Shown here in pieces: positions 51,090 to 59,272 of a DNA stretch of 64,000 nt; within the stretch, counting starts at the first letter, position 1; every line of letters begins with the position of its first letter. Under the pieces are notes generated by a model. That model saw only the letters and a list, made by a program, of their open reading frames with translations, ran no database searches and was not told the DNA's origin. A program made the position numbers and the translations under genes. This stretch comes from Streptomyces sennicomposti (GTDB taxonomy: Bacteria > Actinomycetota > Actinomycetes > Streptomycetales > Streptomycetaceae), in the NCBI RefSeq assembly GCF_019890635.1, contig NZ_JAIOAB010000015.1, forward strand, positions 60,331-124,330. Direction: 5' to 3'.

Positions 51090-52241
51090 TTACGCCGTCG
51101 CCCGCCAGAAGGCGCGCATCAGCGGGGGCGGCGTCGGGCTCGTCATCGACACCTGGGTCAGCAGGACGGTCACCTTGCCGTCGGCGGGGCGCGCGGCGGG
51201 GACGAGGTGGGCCGTGGTGCCGGTGCCGCCGACCCAGCCGTAGCGGCCGGGGACGTTCCACGGCTCGACGGGGGCGATGTCCACCGCGCCGCCGTAGCCC
51301 CAGCCCTGGCCCTCCAGGAAGAGGGCGGCGCGCTCGCGCTGGCCCCGGGTGAGGTGGTCCGTGGTCATCCGGCGCACCGACTCGGGGGCGAGCAGACGCC
51401 GGCCGTCCGCCGTGCCGCCGCCGAGCAGCATCCGGGCGAAGGCCAGCAGGTCGTCCGCCGTGGCGACCAGGCCGCCGCCGCCCGAGGGGAACGCGGGCGT
51501 ACGCGTCCAGTCGCCGTCCGGCCCGTCCACCAGCTCCAGGCCGCCGCTCCCGTCCGGCCGGTAGAGGCTGGTGAACCGGTCCCGCTTGTCCGCCGGGACC
51601 TCGAACGCCGTGTCCCGCATGCCCAGCGGCGCGAAGATCCGCTCCGCCAGGAACTCGGGGAGCGCACGCCCCGAGGCACGGGCGGCCAGGACGCCCTGGA
51701 GGGCGGAGGAGGTGCCGTACAGCCAGGCCTCGCCCGGCTGGTGCAGCAGCGGGACCCGGGAGAGCCGGTCCAGCCAGACGTCCGGCTCCGGCCAGTCCTG
51801 CAGGGGCCGGCCGTGGTCCTGCACCTCGGTCAGGGCCCGGACGGCCGGGAGGGAGAAGTCGGCGGCCAGGCCCCAGCCGGTGCGCGAGCTGAGCAGGTCC
51901 TCCACCGTGATCGGGCGGGCGAGCGGCACCACGTCGTCCACCGGGCCCGCCGGATCCCGTACGACGACCGGCTCCGCCAGTTCCGGCAGCCATTTCGCCA
52001 CCGGGTCGGCGAGGGCGAGCACCCCGTCCTCCACCAGCGTCAGCACGGCCGCCGCCATGACCGGCTTGGTGAGGGAGGCGATCCGGAAGAGCGTGTCCCG
52101 GGCCATCGGGGCGCTCCCGGCGGTGTCCACCGAGCCCACGGCGACCACCTCCACGTCGTCGCCGCGGGCCACCAGGCCCACCGCTCCCGGCACCGTCCCG
52201 TCGTCCACGTGCCGCCGCAGCATGTCGTGCAGAGCGCTCAT
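51090..52241 (-). CDS. serine hydrolase of the beta-lactamase/DD-peptidase fold
   Basis: 383 residues. The SxxK motif is SLTK at 56-59; the Tyr motif is in WLYGTSS (YxS) and the third motif region is WVGGTGTTAHL (GTG). No signal peptide, so it is cytosolic, and more likely an esterase (class C-like, EstB type) than a beta-lactamase. It follows the MFS gene on the same strand after 185 bases containing a tandem array. Confidence 0.85.
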   Translation of the reverse strand: MSALHDMLRRHVDDGTVPGAVGLVARGDDVEVVAVGSVDTAGSAPMARDTLFRIASLTKPVMAAAVLTLVEDGVLALADPVAKWLPELAEPVVVRDPAGPVDDVVPLARPITVEDLLSSRTGWGLAADFSLPAVRALTEVQDHGRPLQDWPEPDVWLDRLSRVPLLHQPGEAWLYGTSSALQGVLAARASGRALPEFLAERIFAPLGMRDTAFEVPADKRDRFTSLYRPDGSGGLELVDGPDGDWTRTPAFPSGGGGLVATADDLLAFARMLLGGGTADGRRLLAPESVRRMTTDHLTRGQRERAALFLEGQGWGYGGAVDIAPVEPWNVPGRYGWVGGTGTTAHLVPAARPADGKVTVLLTQVSMTSPTPPPLMRAFWRATA

Positions 52242-52340
52242 CGTCCGGGCCCGCCTCTTCCTCTGGTCGCCGTCCGCCGGCCGCCGGCATGCGCCGGTCG
52301 CCGTCACGTACGTACGACTCCTGCCACCGCGGAAAGTCAT

Positions 52341-52419
52341 CGCGCCGGGCGGGCGTCGCGCCGGGCGGGCGTCGCGCCGGGCGGGCGTCGCGCCGGGCGG
52401 GCGTCGCGCCCGGCGGGCT
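52341..52419. repeat. 16-bp tandem array, nearly five copies
   Basis: CGCGCCGGGCGGGCGT is repeated exactly at 52341, 52357, 52373 and 52389, with a degenerate fifth copy to 52419. It sits between the MFS stop and the serine hydrolase start. Confidence 0.9.
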
Positions 52420-52426
52420 CGCGGGG

Positions 52427-53857
52427 TCAGCCGATCGTGCGGGGCAGGCGGAGGCTGAGCAGGCCCGTGAGGACGACCCCGGCCAGCTGGACCAGGAGCG
52501 TGATCACCAGGGCGTCGCCCATGCCCGTGGCGGGGACCAGGGACAGGAACAGGGTGCCGAGGGTGGCGACGCCCAGCGCCAGCGCCGACTGCTGGGTGGT
52601 CACCATGACCCCGCTGCCCACCCCGGCCCGCGCGGCCGGCACCTCGGACAGGACGATCCGGAAGATGATCGGCAGCTGGAGCGCCTGTCCCGCACCGGCC
52701 ACGGCCGCGCCGGGCAGCAGCGCCAGGAGGCCGACGTGCGGCCAGGACGCGTGGACCGTGAGCGCCATCAGGCCCACGCCCACGAGCTGCACCACCGCTC
52801 CCGCCGCCACCACCCGGGTGCCGAACCGGGCGACCAGGCGCGGCCCGGCGAGCGAGACGAGGAAGAAGACGACGGCCATCGGCGCGAGCGCCAGCCCCGC
52901 GGAGACCGGGCCGAGACCCGCGCCCTGCTGGAGCGCCACCGCGATGACGAACATGAAGCCGCTGAAGCCGATCGAGAACGGCACGATCAGGGTGAGGCCG
53001 CGGCGCAGCGACACCAGGCGGAACAGGCTCGGCGGCACGAGCGGCGTCCGGCCGAGCCGGTCCGCGCGCCGCTCCACGGCGTAGAAGGCGGCCGTCACCA
53101 GCGGGAACGCGGCCAGGGACAGCCAGGTCCACAGCGGCCAGCCGGCCGCGCGGCCCTCGGTCAGCGGGGCGAGCAGGGTGAGCAGGGACAGCGCCAGCAG
53201 CACGGTGCCGGGGCCGTCGACCGGCTCCGGGCGCTCCGAGCGGGTCTCGGGGACGGCGCGGACCGCGAGCAGCAGACCGGCGACGACGACGGGCACGTTC
53301 ACCAGGAACACCGAGCGCCAGCCGGTGCCCCACAGGTCGGCGGCGACCAGGACGCCGCCGAGGATCTGCCCGGCCACCATGGACAGGCCCGCCGTCGCGC
53401 CGTACAGGCCCATGGCCTTGGCCCGGCGCGGGCCGGCGGTGGTGGCCTGGATGGTGGCGAGCACCTGCGGCAGCATCGCGGCGGCCGACGCGCCCTGCGC
53501 CACCCGGGCCGCGACCAGCGTCCACGCGTCGGGCGCGAGTCCGCAGGCCAGCGAGGTCAGGCCGAAGGCCGCCATGCCGCCCAGGAAGAGCCGGCGGCGG
53601 CCGAACAGGTCGCCGAGCCGCCCGCCGAGGACGAGCAGCACGGCGTAGGCCACGCCGTAGCCGGCGACGACGAGTTCGAGGACGGCCTCGCCCGTGTGCA
53701 GGTCGCGGCCGATGCTGGGCAGGGCGACGTTGACGATGAAGAAGTCGATGAGGGGCAGTGCCGCGCCCAGCAGCACCGTGAACAGTCCGAGCCCGCCCAG
53801 GGTGGCGGTGGCCGCCGGGCGCCGGACGGTGCGGGAGGAGAGGGTTTGCGTGGTCAC
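52427..53857 (-). CDS. MFS exporter, DHA2 family
   Basis: 476 residues, about 14 helices. DFFIVNVALPSIGRDL (motif D1) and GRLGDLFGRRRLFLGG (motif A) are clear. It is divergent from the XRE gene at 53959, with an inverted repeat in the 101-base gap, so regulation by that protein is likely. Start GTG 53857. Substrate unknown, probably a drug or secondary metabolite. Confidence 0.88.
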   Translation of the reverse strand: MTTQTLSSRTVRRPAATATLGGLGLFTVLLGAALPLIDFFIVNVALPSIGRDLHTGEAVLELVVAGYGVAYAVLLVLGGRLGDLFGRRRLFLGGMAAFGLTSLACGLAPDAWTLVAARVAQGASAAAMLPQVLATIQATTAGPRRAKAMGLYGATAGLSMVAGQILGGVLVAADLWGTGWRSVFLVNVPVVVAGLLLAVRAVPETRSERPEPVDGPGTVLLALSLLTLLAPLTEGRAAGWPLWTWLSLAAFPLVTAAFYAVERRADRLGRTPLVPPSLFRLVSLRRGLTLIVPFSIGFSGFMFVIAVALQQGAGLGPVSAGLALAPMAVVFFLVSLAGPRLVARFGTRVVAAGAVVQLVGVGLMALTVHASWPHVGLLALLPGAAVAGAGQALQLPIIFRIVLSEVPAARAGVGSGVMVTTQQSALALGVATLGTLFLSLVPATGMGDALVITLLVQLAGVVLTGLLSLRLPRTIG

Positions 53858-53888
53858 GGGTACGAGCCTGCGCCCGCGGCGAGACGGG

Positions 53889-53912
53889 TACCAGAGTGTT
53901 CTTATCCTGGTA
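53889..53912. promoter_or_regulatory. operator between MFS and XRE genes
   Basis: TACCAG (53889-53894) and CTGGTA (53907-53912) form an inverted repeat around an AT-rich 12-base centre in the divergent promoter region. Confidence 0.55.
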
Positions 53913-53958
53913 GCGGAAGTACCTGGAAACAGGGTGCGGCGGGCGGCAAGCTGGAACC

Positions 53959-54930
53959 ATGAGCACCATGGCCCAGGAGACGCCCACCCGCGACGCACAG
54001 CCCCCCGGCGGCCGGTCCGCGCAGGACGCCCAGGCAACGCGCGACGCCCAGGCCGCGCCCAGCGGTCAGGCCGCGACGTCGGCGATCCGGCGGCACGAAC
54101 TCGCCGCCTTCCTCCGCCACCGCCGCGAGCACATCGCGCCCGAACGGGTCGGGCTGCCCCGCGGCCCGAGGCGCCGTACGCCCGGCCTGCGCCGCGAGGA
54201 GGTCGCCCACCTCTCCGCGGTCGGCGTCACCTGGTACACCTGGCTGGAACAGGGCCGGGACATCCAGGTGTCCGTGCAGGTGCTGGACGCCCTCGCCCGC
54301 ACCCTGCTGCTCGACCCGGGCGAGCGCGCCTTCCTCTTCCAGCTGGCCGGCGCGACCGACCCGTCGCCGACGACGGTGTGCCCGTCGGTCACCCCGGCGC
54401 TGCGCGCGGTGCTGGAGCAACTGGAGCCGTTCCCGGCCTGCCTCCAGAACAGCCGGTACGACATCCTCGCCCACAACCGCACCTACGGCCTGCTCTTCTG
54501 CGACCTGGACGAGGTGCCGCCCGAGGACCGCAACTGCATGATCCTGTCGTACACGAACGAGGAGTGGCGCTCCTCGATCGTGCACCTGGAGGACGCCCTG
54601 CGGCACATGGCGGCCCGCTTCCGGGCGGCGATGGCCGGTCACCTCGGCGAGCCGGCCTGGAAGACGCTGCTGAAGCGGCTGCGCGACAGCTCCCCGGACT
54701 TCCGCGAGGCCTGGGACCGGCACGAGGTGGTCGGCCCGGCGATCAAGCGCAAGGAGTTCCGCAACGCCTTCGTCGGCCGCGTCACCGTCGACCACACCGA
54801 CCTGTGGCTCAGCCCGGAGGTCGGCCCCCGCATGGTGACGTACGTCCCGGCGGACGAGGAGTCCCGGGAGCGGCTGGAGAAACTGCACGCGATCGCGCTG
54901 GAGCGGCGGCCGTCCCCGCCGCGGCCCTGA
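53959..54930 (+). CDS. XRE-family transcriptional regulator with MmyB-like sensor domain
   Basis: 323 residues (ATG 53959; ATG 53968 also possible). A Gln/Ala-rich N-terminal tail of about 40 residues precedes the helix-turn-helix with RRRTPGLRREEVAHLSAVGVTWYTWLEQGR. The C-terminal MmyB-like domain contains PACLQNSRYDILAHNRTYGLLF and FVGRVTVDHTDLWLSPEVGPRMVTY. Same family as the regulator at 18468, and likewise divergent from a DHA2 exporter. Confidence 0.88.
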   Translation: MSTMAQETPTRDAQPPGGRSAQDAQATRDAQAAPSGQAATSAIRRHELAAFLRHRREHIAPERVGLPRGPRRRTPGLRREEVAHLSAVGVTWYTWLEQGRDIQVSVQVLDALARTLLLDPGERAFLFQLAGATDPSPTTVCPSVTPALRAVLEQLEPFPACLQNSRYDILAHNRTYGLLFCDLDEVPPEDRNCMILSYTNEEWRSSIVHLEDALRHMAARFRAAMAGHLGEPAWKTLLKRLRDSSPDFREAWDRHEVVGPAIKRKEFRNAFVGRVTVDHTDLWLSPEVGPRMVTYVPADEESRERLEKLHAIALERRPSPPRP

Positions 54931-55050
54931 CCGGCGGGTACGGCCCGGGGCCGGTGCGGGGGTCCGGTACGGCCCGGGGGTCCGGGACGGCCCGGAGGCC
55001 CGGAAGCCCGGGGGGACGGTGCGGAGGTCCGGTACGGCCCCGGGGTACGG

Positions 55051-55776
55051 TCAGCCGCCCTGGCCGGCGCTGCCGACGGGGCCGATCTTCACCGGGGAGC
55101 CGCCGCCTTCGGTGACGGGCAGCGAGCCGCCGCCCGGCCAGGCGAGGGAGACCGTCTTCGTCTCGTTCGGCGGGGTCACCAGCAGGCCGGTGACGCGGAC
55201 GCCGGAGCCGCCCGTGTCGTTGATCGGGTAGGAGATGCCGAAGTACGTCGCCTGCCCGGCCTTGAGGACGCTCGGGCCGGTGCTCTTGCCGACGCGCTGA
55301 GCGGACACCGACCCCGCGTTGGTCTTCAGGTCGACGCCCGCATATCCGGAGATCGTGCAGGACCGGCCGCTGCGGTTGGTCAGCTGCACGGTGACGGTGC
55401 CGTCGGGTTCGCCGCTGATGGTGGTGTCCTTCGCCGTGATCGTCAGATCGTCGGTGCGGCAGGTGCCGGCCTTGCCGCTCTGTCCCGACCCGGAACCGGA
55501 CCCTGACCCGGCGGAGCCCTTGCCAGAGGCAGCGCTCCCGCTGGTGCTGCCGCTGCTGCCCCCGCTGCTCCCGCCGGTGCCGCCCGAGTCGGTCCCGGCG
55601 GAGTCCGTCGCGCCGCCCTGCCCTGAGTCGGCCGAGCCCGAACCGCCGGAGGAGGACGCGGCCGCCGAGGACGACGGGCTGTTCTGTCCCGCGCTGTCGT
55701 CGTCGCCCTGGCACGCCGTGAGCGAGAGGCTCGCGGCGACGGCCAGGACGGCGAGGGTGACCTTGTGAACGCGCAT
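55051..55776 (-). CDS. DUF4232 lipoprotein
   Basis: 241 residues. Lipobox LTAC gives lipidation at Cys22. A Ser/Gly linker of about 80 residues follows, then a DUF4232-type domain starting CRTDDLTITAKDTTISGEPD and containing VQLTNRSGRSCTISGYAGVDL. Role unknown; such proteins are common surface lipoproteins in Streptomyces. The 120 bases after its stop contain short GGTCCGGTACGGCCC-type direct repeats. Confidence 0.85.
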   Translation of the reverse strand: MRVHKVTLAVLAVAASLSLTACQGDDDSAGQNSPSSSAAASSSGGSGSADSGQGGATDSAGTDSGGTGGSSGGSSGSTSGSAASGKGSAGSGSGSGSGQSGKAGTCRTDDLTITAKDTTISGEPDGTVTVQLTNRSGRSCTISGYAGVDLKTNAGSVSAQRVGKSTGPSVLKAGQATYFGISYPINDTGGSGVRVTGLLVTPPNETKTVSLAWPGGGSLPVTEGGGSPVKIGPVGSAGQGG

Positions 55777-55964
55777 CGTTTCTTCCTCAGCATCGGTTGC
55801 GGGAGACTCGTCCGCCCGGCACCGGTCGGTGCGAGCGAGTGCTTCTGAGCGCTAGGAGCCGCCCGGCCGGGTGCGCCGTTCCACCCGACCGATGCCTACT
55901 ACATCCCTGTTACACGGTCACAGGCACAGCCGGGGACCGTGACGAACCGCGCGTCCGGCGAGGA

Positions 55965-56177
55965 TCAGACAGCCCCGAACTCCCCGCCCTTGACCCCCGC
56001 GACGAACACCGAGAACGAGCCCGCGGGGAAGCTGAGGACCGGGCCGGTGGTGTTCTTGGAGTCGCGGACGGGGATCACGCCGTGGGTGGCGGTGAGGTTG
56101 GTGGCGACCTCGACGCAGGCACCGCCGTTGTCGCTGTAGGAGGACGTGAACCAGCGGGGAGAGTCGGTCGTCGTCAC
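55965..56177 (-). CDS. DUF397 domain protein
   Basis: 70 residues with the full DUF397 pattern: WFTSSYSDNGGACVEVA, IPVRDSKNTTGPVLSF and a C-terminal aromatic strand FSVFVAGVKGGEF. DUF397 proteins are partners, probably antagonists, of the adjacent XRE/DUF5753 regulators. Its ATG overlaps the regulator's stop (ATGA). Confidence 0.92.
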   Translation of the reverse strand: MTTTDSPRWFTSSYSDNGGACVEVATNLTATHGVIPVRDSKNTTGPVLSFPAGSFSVFVAGVKGGEFGAV

Positions 56178-57004
56178 GGGATGCCCTTTCGAAGCTCTTT
56201 GATCATGTCCACCGATGCCGCCTGGTGGAGTGCTTCCGCCTGTAGCTGATGGTAGGCCGTCAGCAACGGCAGTACGGAAGTGGTTTCGCGATCAAGATGC
56301 CCCTGCGTCTGGGACTCGGCGTAGCACATCATGGACCGGTCGGTCATGGTCAGCAAATAGACGGGCAGGTTGAAGGAGCGGCGTTCGCCCATCTCGAACG
56401 GTGCCACCTGCAACACCGTGTTGGGACGTTCGGCGAACTCGAGCAGCCGGTCGAGCTGGGCGCGCATGACTTCGGAACCTCCGACGTGGCGGTGGAGGCA
56501 GCTCTCGTCCATCACCACGAAGATCATTGGCGGTTGACGCCGTTCCAGCGCCTTCTGGCGTTGGGCGACGACCGCGACGCGCTCGGCGGCGTAATCGGCC
56601 GTGATCGCCCCTCGCCCCACCGCGCTGTCGGCCAGGACCCGTGCGTACTCAGGGGTCTGCAGCAGGCCCGGAATGATGCCGATCTCGTACAGCCGGATCT
56701 CGACCGCGCGGCCCTCGTGTCCCACGTACTCCGGGAAGCCCTCCAGCAGGACCCCGTGCTTCATCTCGCGGTACTTGCGCTCGAAGAGGTCGCCCGTGCC
56801 CAGTGCGCGGTCGGCACTGCGCGAGAAGCGCAAGGTTGCCATTTTCCGACCAGTTTCGACCGCCGAGACATGGGTGCTGGAGTACCCCATCTCCGCACCC
56901 AGATCCTCCTGCTTCCAGCCCCTGTTCTCCCGGCACGTGCGCAGCTGCGCACCGTAGCCCGCCTGGGGGCTGCTCTCGGGTCGAAGTTCCTTGCGATTGA
57001 CCAA
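56174..57004 (-). CDS. XRE-family regulator with DUF5753 domain
   Basis: 276 residues from TTG 57004 (MVNRKELRPESSP), chosen because no ATG or GTG lies in a sensible place and AGGAGAG is upstream at 57022-57016. The helix-turn-helix reads LRTCRENRGWKQEDLGAEMGYSSTHVSAVETGRK. The DUF5753 sensor domain contains LYEIGIIPGLLQTPEYARVL and MDESCLHRHVGG. It forms a toxin-antitoxin-like pair with the DUF397 protein; relatives act as developmental regulators (BldB/WhiJ-like loci). Divergent from a small protein across a 16-bp palindrome. Confidence 0.88.
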   Translation of the reverse strand: MVNRKELRPESSPQAGYGAQLRTCRENRGWKQEDLGAEMGYSSTHVSAVETGRKMATLRFSRSADRALGTGDLFERKYREMKHGVLLEGFPEYVGHEGRAVEIRLYEIGIIPGLLQTPEYARVLADSAVGRGAITADYAAERVAVVAQRQKALERRQPPMIFVVMDESCLHRHVGGSEVMRAQLDRLLEFAERPNTVLQVAPFEMGERRSFNLPVYLLTMTDRSMMCYAESQTQGHLDRETTSVLPLLTAYHQLQAEALHQAASVDMIKELRKGIP

Positions 57005-57077
57005 TGCGACACCAACTCTCCTGCCAGCACTGACACGTTGAAGGGCTTTTGACTCTACGCCACGCTGATTCCGCTTG

Positions 57078-57093
57078 GTAGTGAATTCACTAC
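57078..57093. promoter_or_regulatory. 16-bp perfect palindrome in the XRE divergent promoter
   Basis: GTAGTGAATTCACTAC lies 74 bases upstream of the regulator start and 15 bases before the small-protein ATG. It is the probable operator of the XRE regulator, placed to repress the plus-strand genes. Confidence 0.65.
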
Positions 57094-57107
57094 AGAGAGG
57101 TACAGCC

Positions 57108-57368
57108 ATGCCCGGCGAGTACAGCCCTGTTGACGGACGAGAACTCCGCCCCCTTCCGGCCCTCGGCACGCTCCTCGTGGACGCCGGCCGGGACGACGCC
57201 ATCGGGGAGTTCCGCGGTGTCACCGGTCAGCACTGGACGCTGCGGCCGGTGTGCGGCGGAACCGAGTGGCAGGCGGAGCCGGACCGCGTACGCCTCGCGA
57301 ACGACGCGGAGCGCCTGCGCGCCGGGACCGCCCGCGCCAACGCCCGCAGCCGGGGCGAGTTCCTGTGA
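57108..57368 (+). CDS. small hypothetical protein next to XRE/DUF397 pair
   Basis: 86 residues, ATG preceded by AGAGAGG. Sequence features: LRPLPALGTLLVDAGRDDAIGEFRGVTGQHWTLRPVCGGTEW, a small beta-rich fold, and a basic Arg/Ala tail. Proteins of this kind are frequent beside XRE/DUF397 loci in Streptomyces and have no assigned role. Its stop overlaps a possible GTG start of the next gene. Confidence 0.72.
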   Translation: MPGEYSPVDGRELRPLPALGTLLVDAGRDDAIGEFRGVTGQHWTLRPVCGGTEWQAEPDRVRLANDAERLRAGTARANARSRGEFL

Positions 57369-57451
57369 TCCGGACCGAAGACAAGGCCGAAGACCAGGCC
57401 GAAGACCAGGCCGAAATCCAGGCCGAAGAGAAGACCGAGGAGAGGTGTCCG

Positions 57452-58588
57452 ATGGAGACCCGAGACCGTGCGCGGCTGGACGCGTACTTCGCCCGTATCT
57501 CATGGGAGTTCGCTCCCTCCCTGGTGCCGTCGTCGCTGCTGGTGACGCAACTGCGGCCCGAGAGTCCCGCGTTCGTGCGTGCCGTCGGCACGGTCTCGCG
57601 CCTGCGCGGTGTGCTTCCCGGTCCGGGGCCCGTGGACGGGGCGGCGCAACGCGAGGTGGGGCGGCTGTTCGCCGTGGACGAGCTGTCGCGCGAGCGGCTC
57701 GCCGATCCCGGCACCGCGCTGACGTATCTGGAGACCAGGGCGGCCGGCGAGCCGGTGGTGCTGCTGGACGCGGGCGGCTGCTTCGCGCCCTCGCTCGACG
57801 CGCTGTGCGAACGGTTCAGCGGGAGTGTGCTCGGTGTGGTCGAGGCCGGCGAGAGCGGCCACCGGCGGTACGCGGAGCGCGAGAAGCTGCCGTGCCCGGT
57901 GGTCTCCGTCGCGCGGTCCCCTCTGTGCGAGCCGGAGAACTTCCTGATCGGCCAGTCCGTCGTGTCCTCGGCGGAGGTCCTGCTGCGCGGGCGGGGGGAG
58001 ACTCCGCAGGGCCGCCGCGCGCTGGTGCTCGGCCTCGGGACGGCGGGCAGCGCGATCGCCCGGCTGCTGCACGCCAAGGGAATGCACGTCACGGTGTACG
58101 AGACCGACCCCGAGCGGCGCGCAGAGGCGTCGGCGCGGGGGTTCGACGTCGTCCGGGACCGGGAGGCCGTACTGAGGTCGGCGGGGCTCGTCGTGTGCGC
58201 CACGGGCGCGCTCTCGCTGCGCGGCGAGGACTTCGCCGCGCTGCCGGACGGGGCGTTCGTCGCCACGGTGACCGGCCCGGCGGAGGAGCCGGCGAACGAG
58301 CCGGAGCCGCCCCGGCTGCCGGACGGCTACAGCAGGTACACCGCGACACGGCACGTCACGCGCTACGAGGCGGACGGGCACTACTTCTACGCGCACAACG
58401 CGGCCGCGGCCGTCGAGGTCCCGCGCGGCGCGGACGCCGACCCGCACCTCTCCCTGGTGCAGGCCGAGACCATGGCGGGCATGCACGCCCTGGCGGACGG
58501 CGGCCTCCCCGCAGCCCTCCACGAACCGCCCACGACGGCCCGCAGCAAGATCACCGCCCTGTGGCTCCACTACTTCACGGAGCGGTGA
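57452..58588 (+). CDS. S-adenosylhomocysteine hydrolase-like NAD-binding protein
   Basis: 378 residues from an ATG with GAGGAGAGG upstream; GTG 57365, overlapping the previous stop (GTGA), would add 29 residues including an AEDQ repeat. The N-terminal half contains VVLLDAGGCFAPSLDAL and GVVEAGESGHRRYAEREKLPCPVVSVARS, similar in layout to the substrate domain of SAH hydrolase. The Rossmann core GRRALVLGLGTAGSAIARLLHAKGMHVTVYETDP follows. It is shorter than true SahH (about 480) and lacks the usual C-terminal K/Y tail, so the reaction is uncertain. Confidence 0.68.
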   Translation: METRDRARLDAYFARISWEFAPSLVPSSLLVTQLRPESPAFVRAVGTVSRLRGVLPGPGPVDGAAQREVGRLFAVDELSRERLADPGTALTYLETRAAGEPVVLLDAGGCFAPSLDALCERFSGSVLGVVEAGESGHRRYAEREKLPCPVVSVARSPLCEPENFLIGQSVVSSAEVLLRGRGETPQGRRALVLGLGTAGSAIARLLHAKGMHVTVYETDPERRAEASARGFDVVRDREAVLRSAGLVVCATGALSLRGEDFAALPDGAFVATVTGPAEEPANEPEPPRLPDGYSRYTATRHVTRYEADGHYFYAHNAAAAVEVPRGADADPHLSLVQAETMAGMHALADGGLPAALHEPPTTARSKITALWLHYFTER

Positions 58589-58651
58589 CGGTCCAGTCGC
58601 ATCGGACCGCTCGTCGCCGGCGCTCCGCACCGCGGTGTCAGTGGTGCCGGT

Positions 58652-58664
58652 TAGGTTGGCCGGC
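58652..58664 (+). promoter_or_regulatory. -10 element for a leaderless transcript
   Basis: TAGGTT (58652-58657) is followed by seven bases and ATG 58665. Confidence 0.45.
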
Positions 58665-59213
58665 ATGACAAGTTGGATCGACTGCGGCGTCATCACGTGG
58701 ATCGACGGCTGGTCCGGGGACGACGAAACCGTCCTGGTCTACTTCAGGGGGACCAGCCTGGCCGCCATGACCGCCGGTCTGTCCGCACGGCACCGCCCGC
58801 CCTTCGCCCATGGCGACGACGCGGCGCCCGGCGACTGGGGCGTGATCGTCCACCACATGTTCAACCCCTCCCAGGGCGACTTCGACCAGATCGACTACCG
58901 TGAGCTGTGCCCGCCGGGCGCCGAGTTGATGGTGTTCGTTCCCAACCCGTGCCTCGCCAAGGCCCACCGGCCCAAGGCGTACCACTACCGGGACGGCCGG
59001 ACATCGTCCTGCATCGACTACGAGGCTCCCGACTACGCCGGGGAGTACTGGCCCAACGAGATGGCCCCCGTCATCACGGCGGCCGGACTGGACCACCGTG
59101 ACGGAAGCCATGAGGAGCAACTGACCCAGTTGATCTGTGATCACCTGGGCCTGCCCGCGCTGGACCCCGGCGCCCTCACGGTGGACCGCGACCTGGTGGC
59201 CTCCTACTTCTAG
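58665..59213 (+). CDS. hypothetical protein
   Basis: 182 residues, acidic, soluble, no domain recognised. It is rich in Trp, Tyr and Asp (GVITWIDGWSGDDETVLVYF, GVIVHHMFNPSQGDFDQIDY, PDYAGEYWPNEMAPVI) and has four Cys. Normal streptomycete codon usage and a -10 element at leaderless distance support it as a real gene. Immediate neighbours give no clue. Confidence 0.65.
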   Translation: MTSWIDCGVITWIDGWSGDDETVLVYFRGTSLAAMTAGLSARHRPPFAHGDDAAPGDWGVIVHHMFNPSQGDFDQIDYRELCPPGAELMVFVPNPCLAKAHRPKAYHYRDGRTSSCIDYEAPDYAGEYWPNEMAPVITAAGLDHRDGSHEEQLTQLICDHLGLPALDPGALTVDRDLVASYF

Positions 59214-59272
59214 GAGACCTTTACGAGACGTTTCCCGAAGTCACGGGGTGCCGAGGCCGCCCGACCGGCGGC

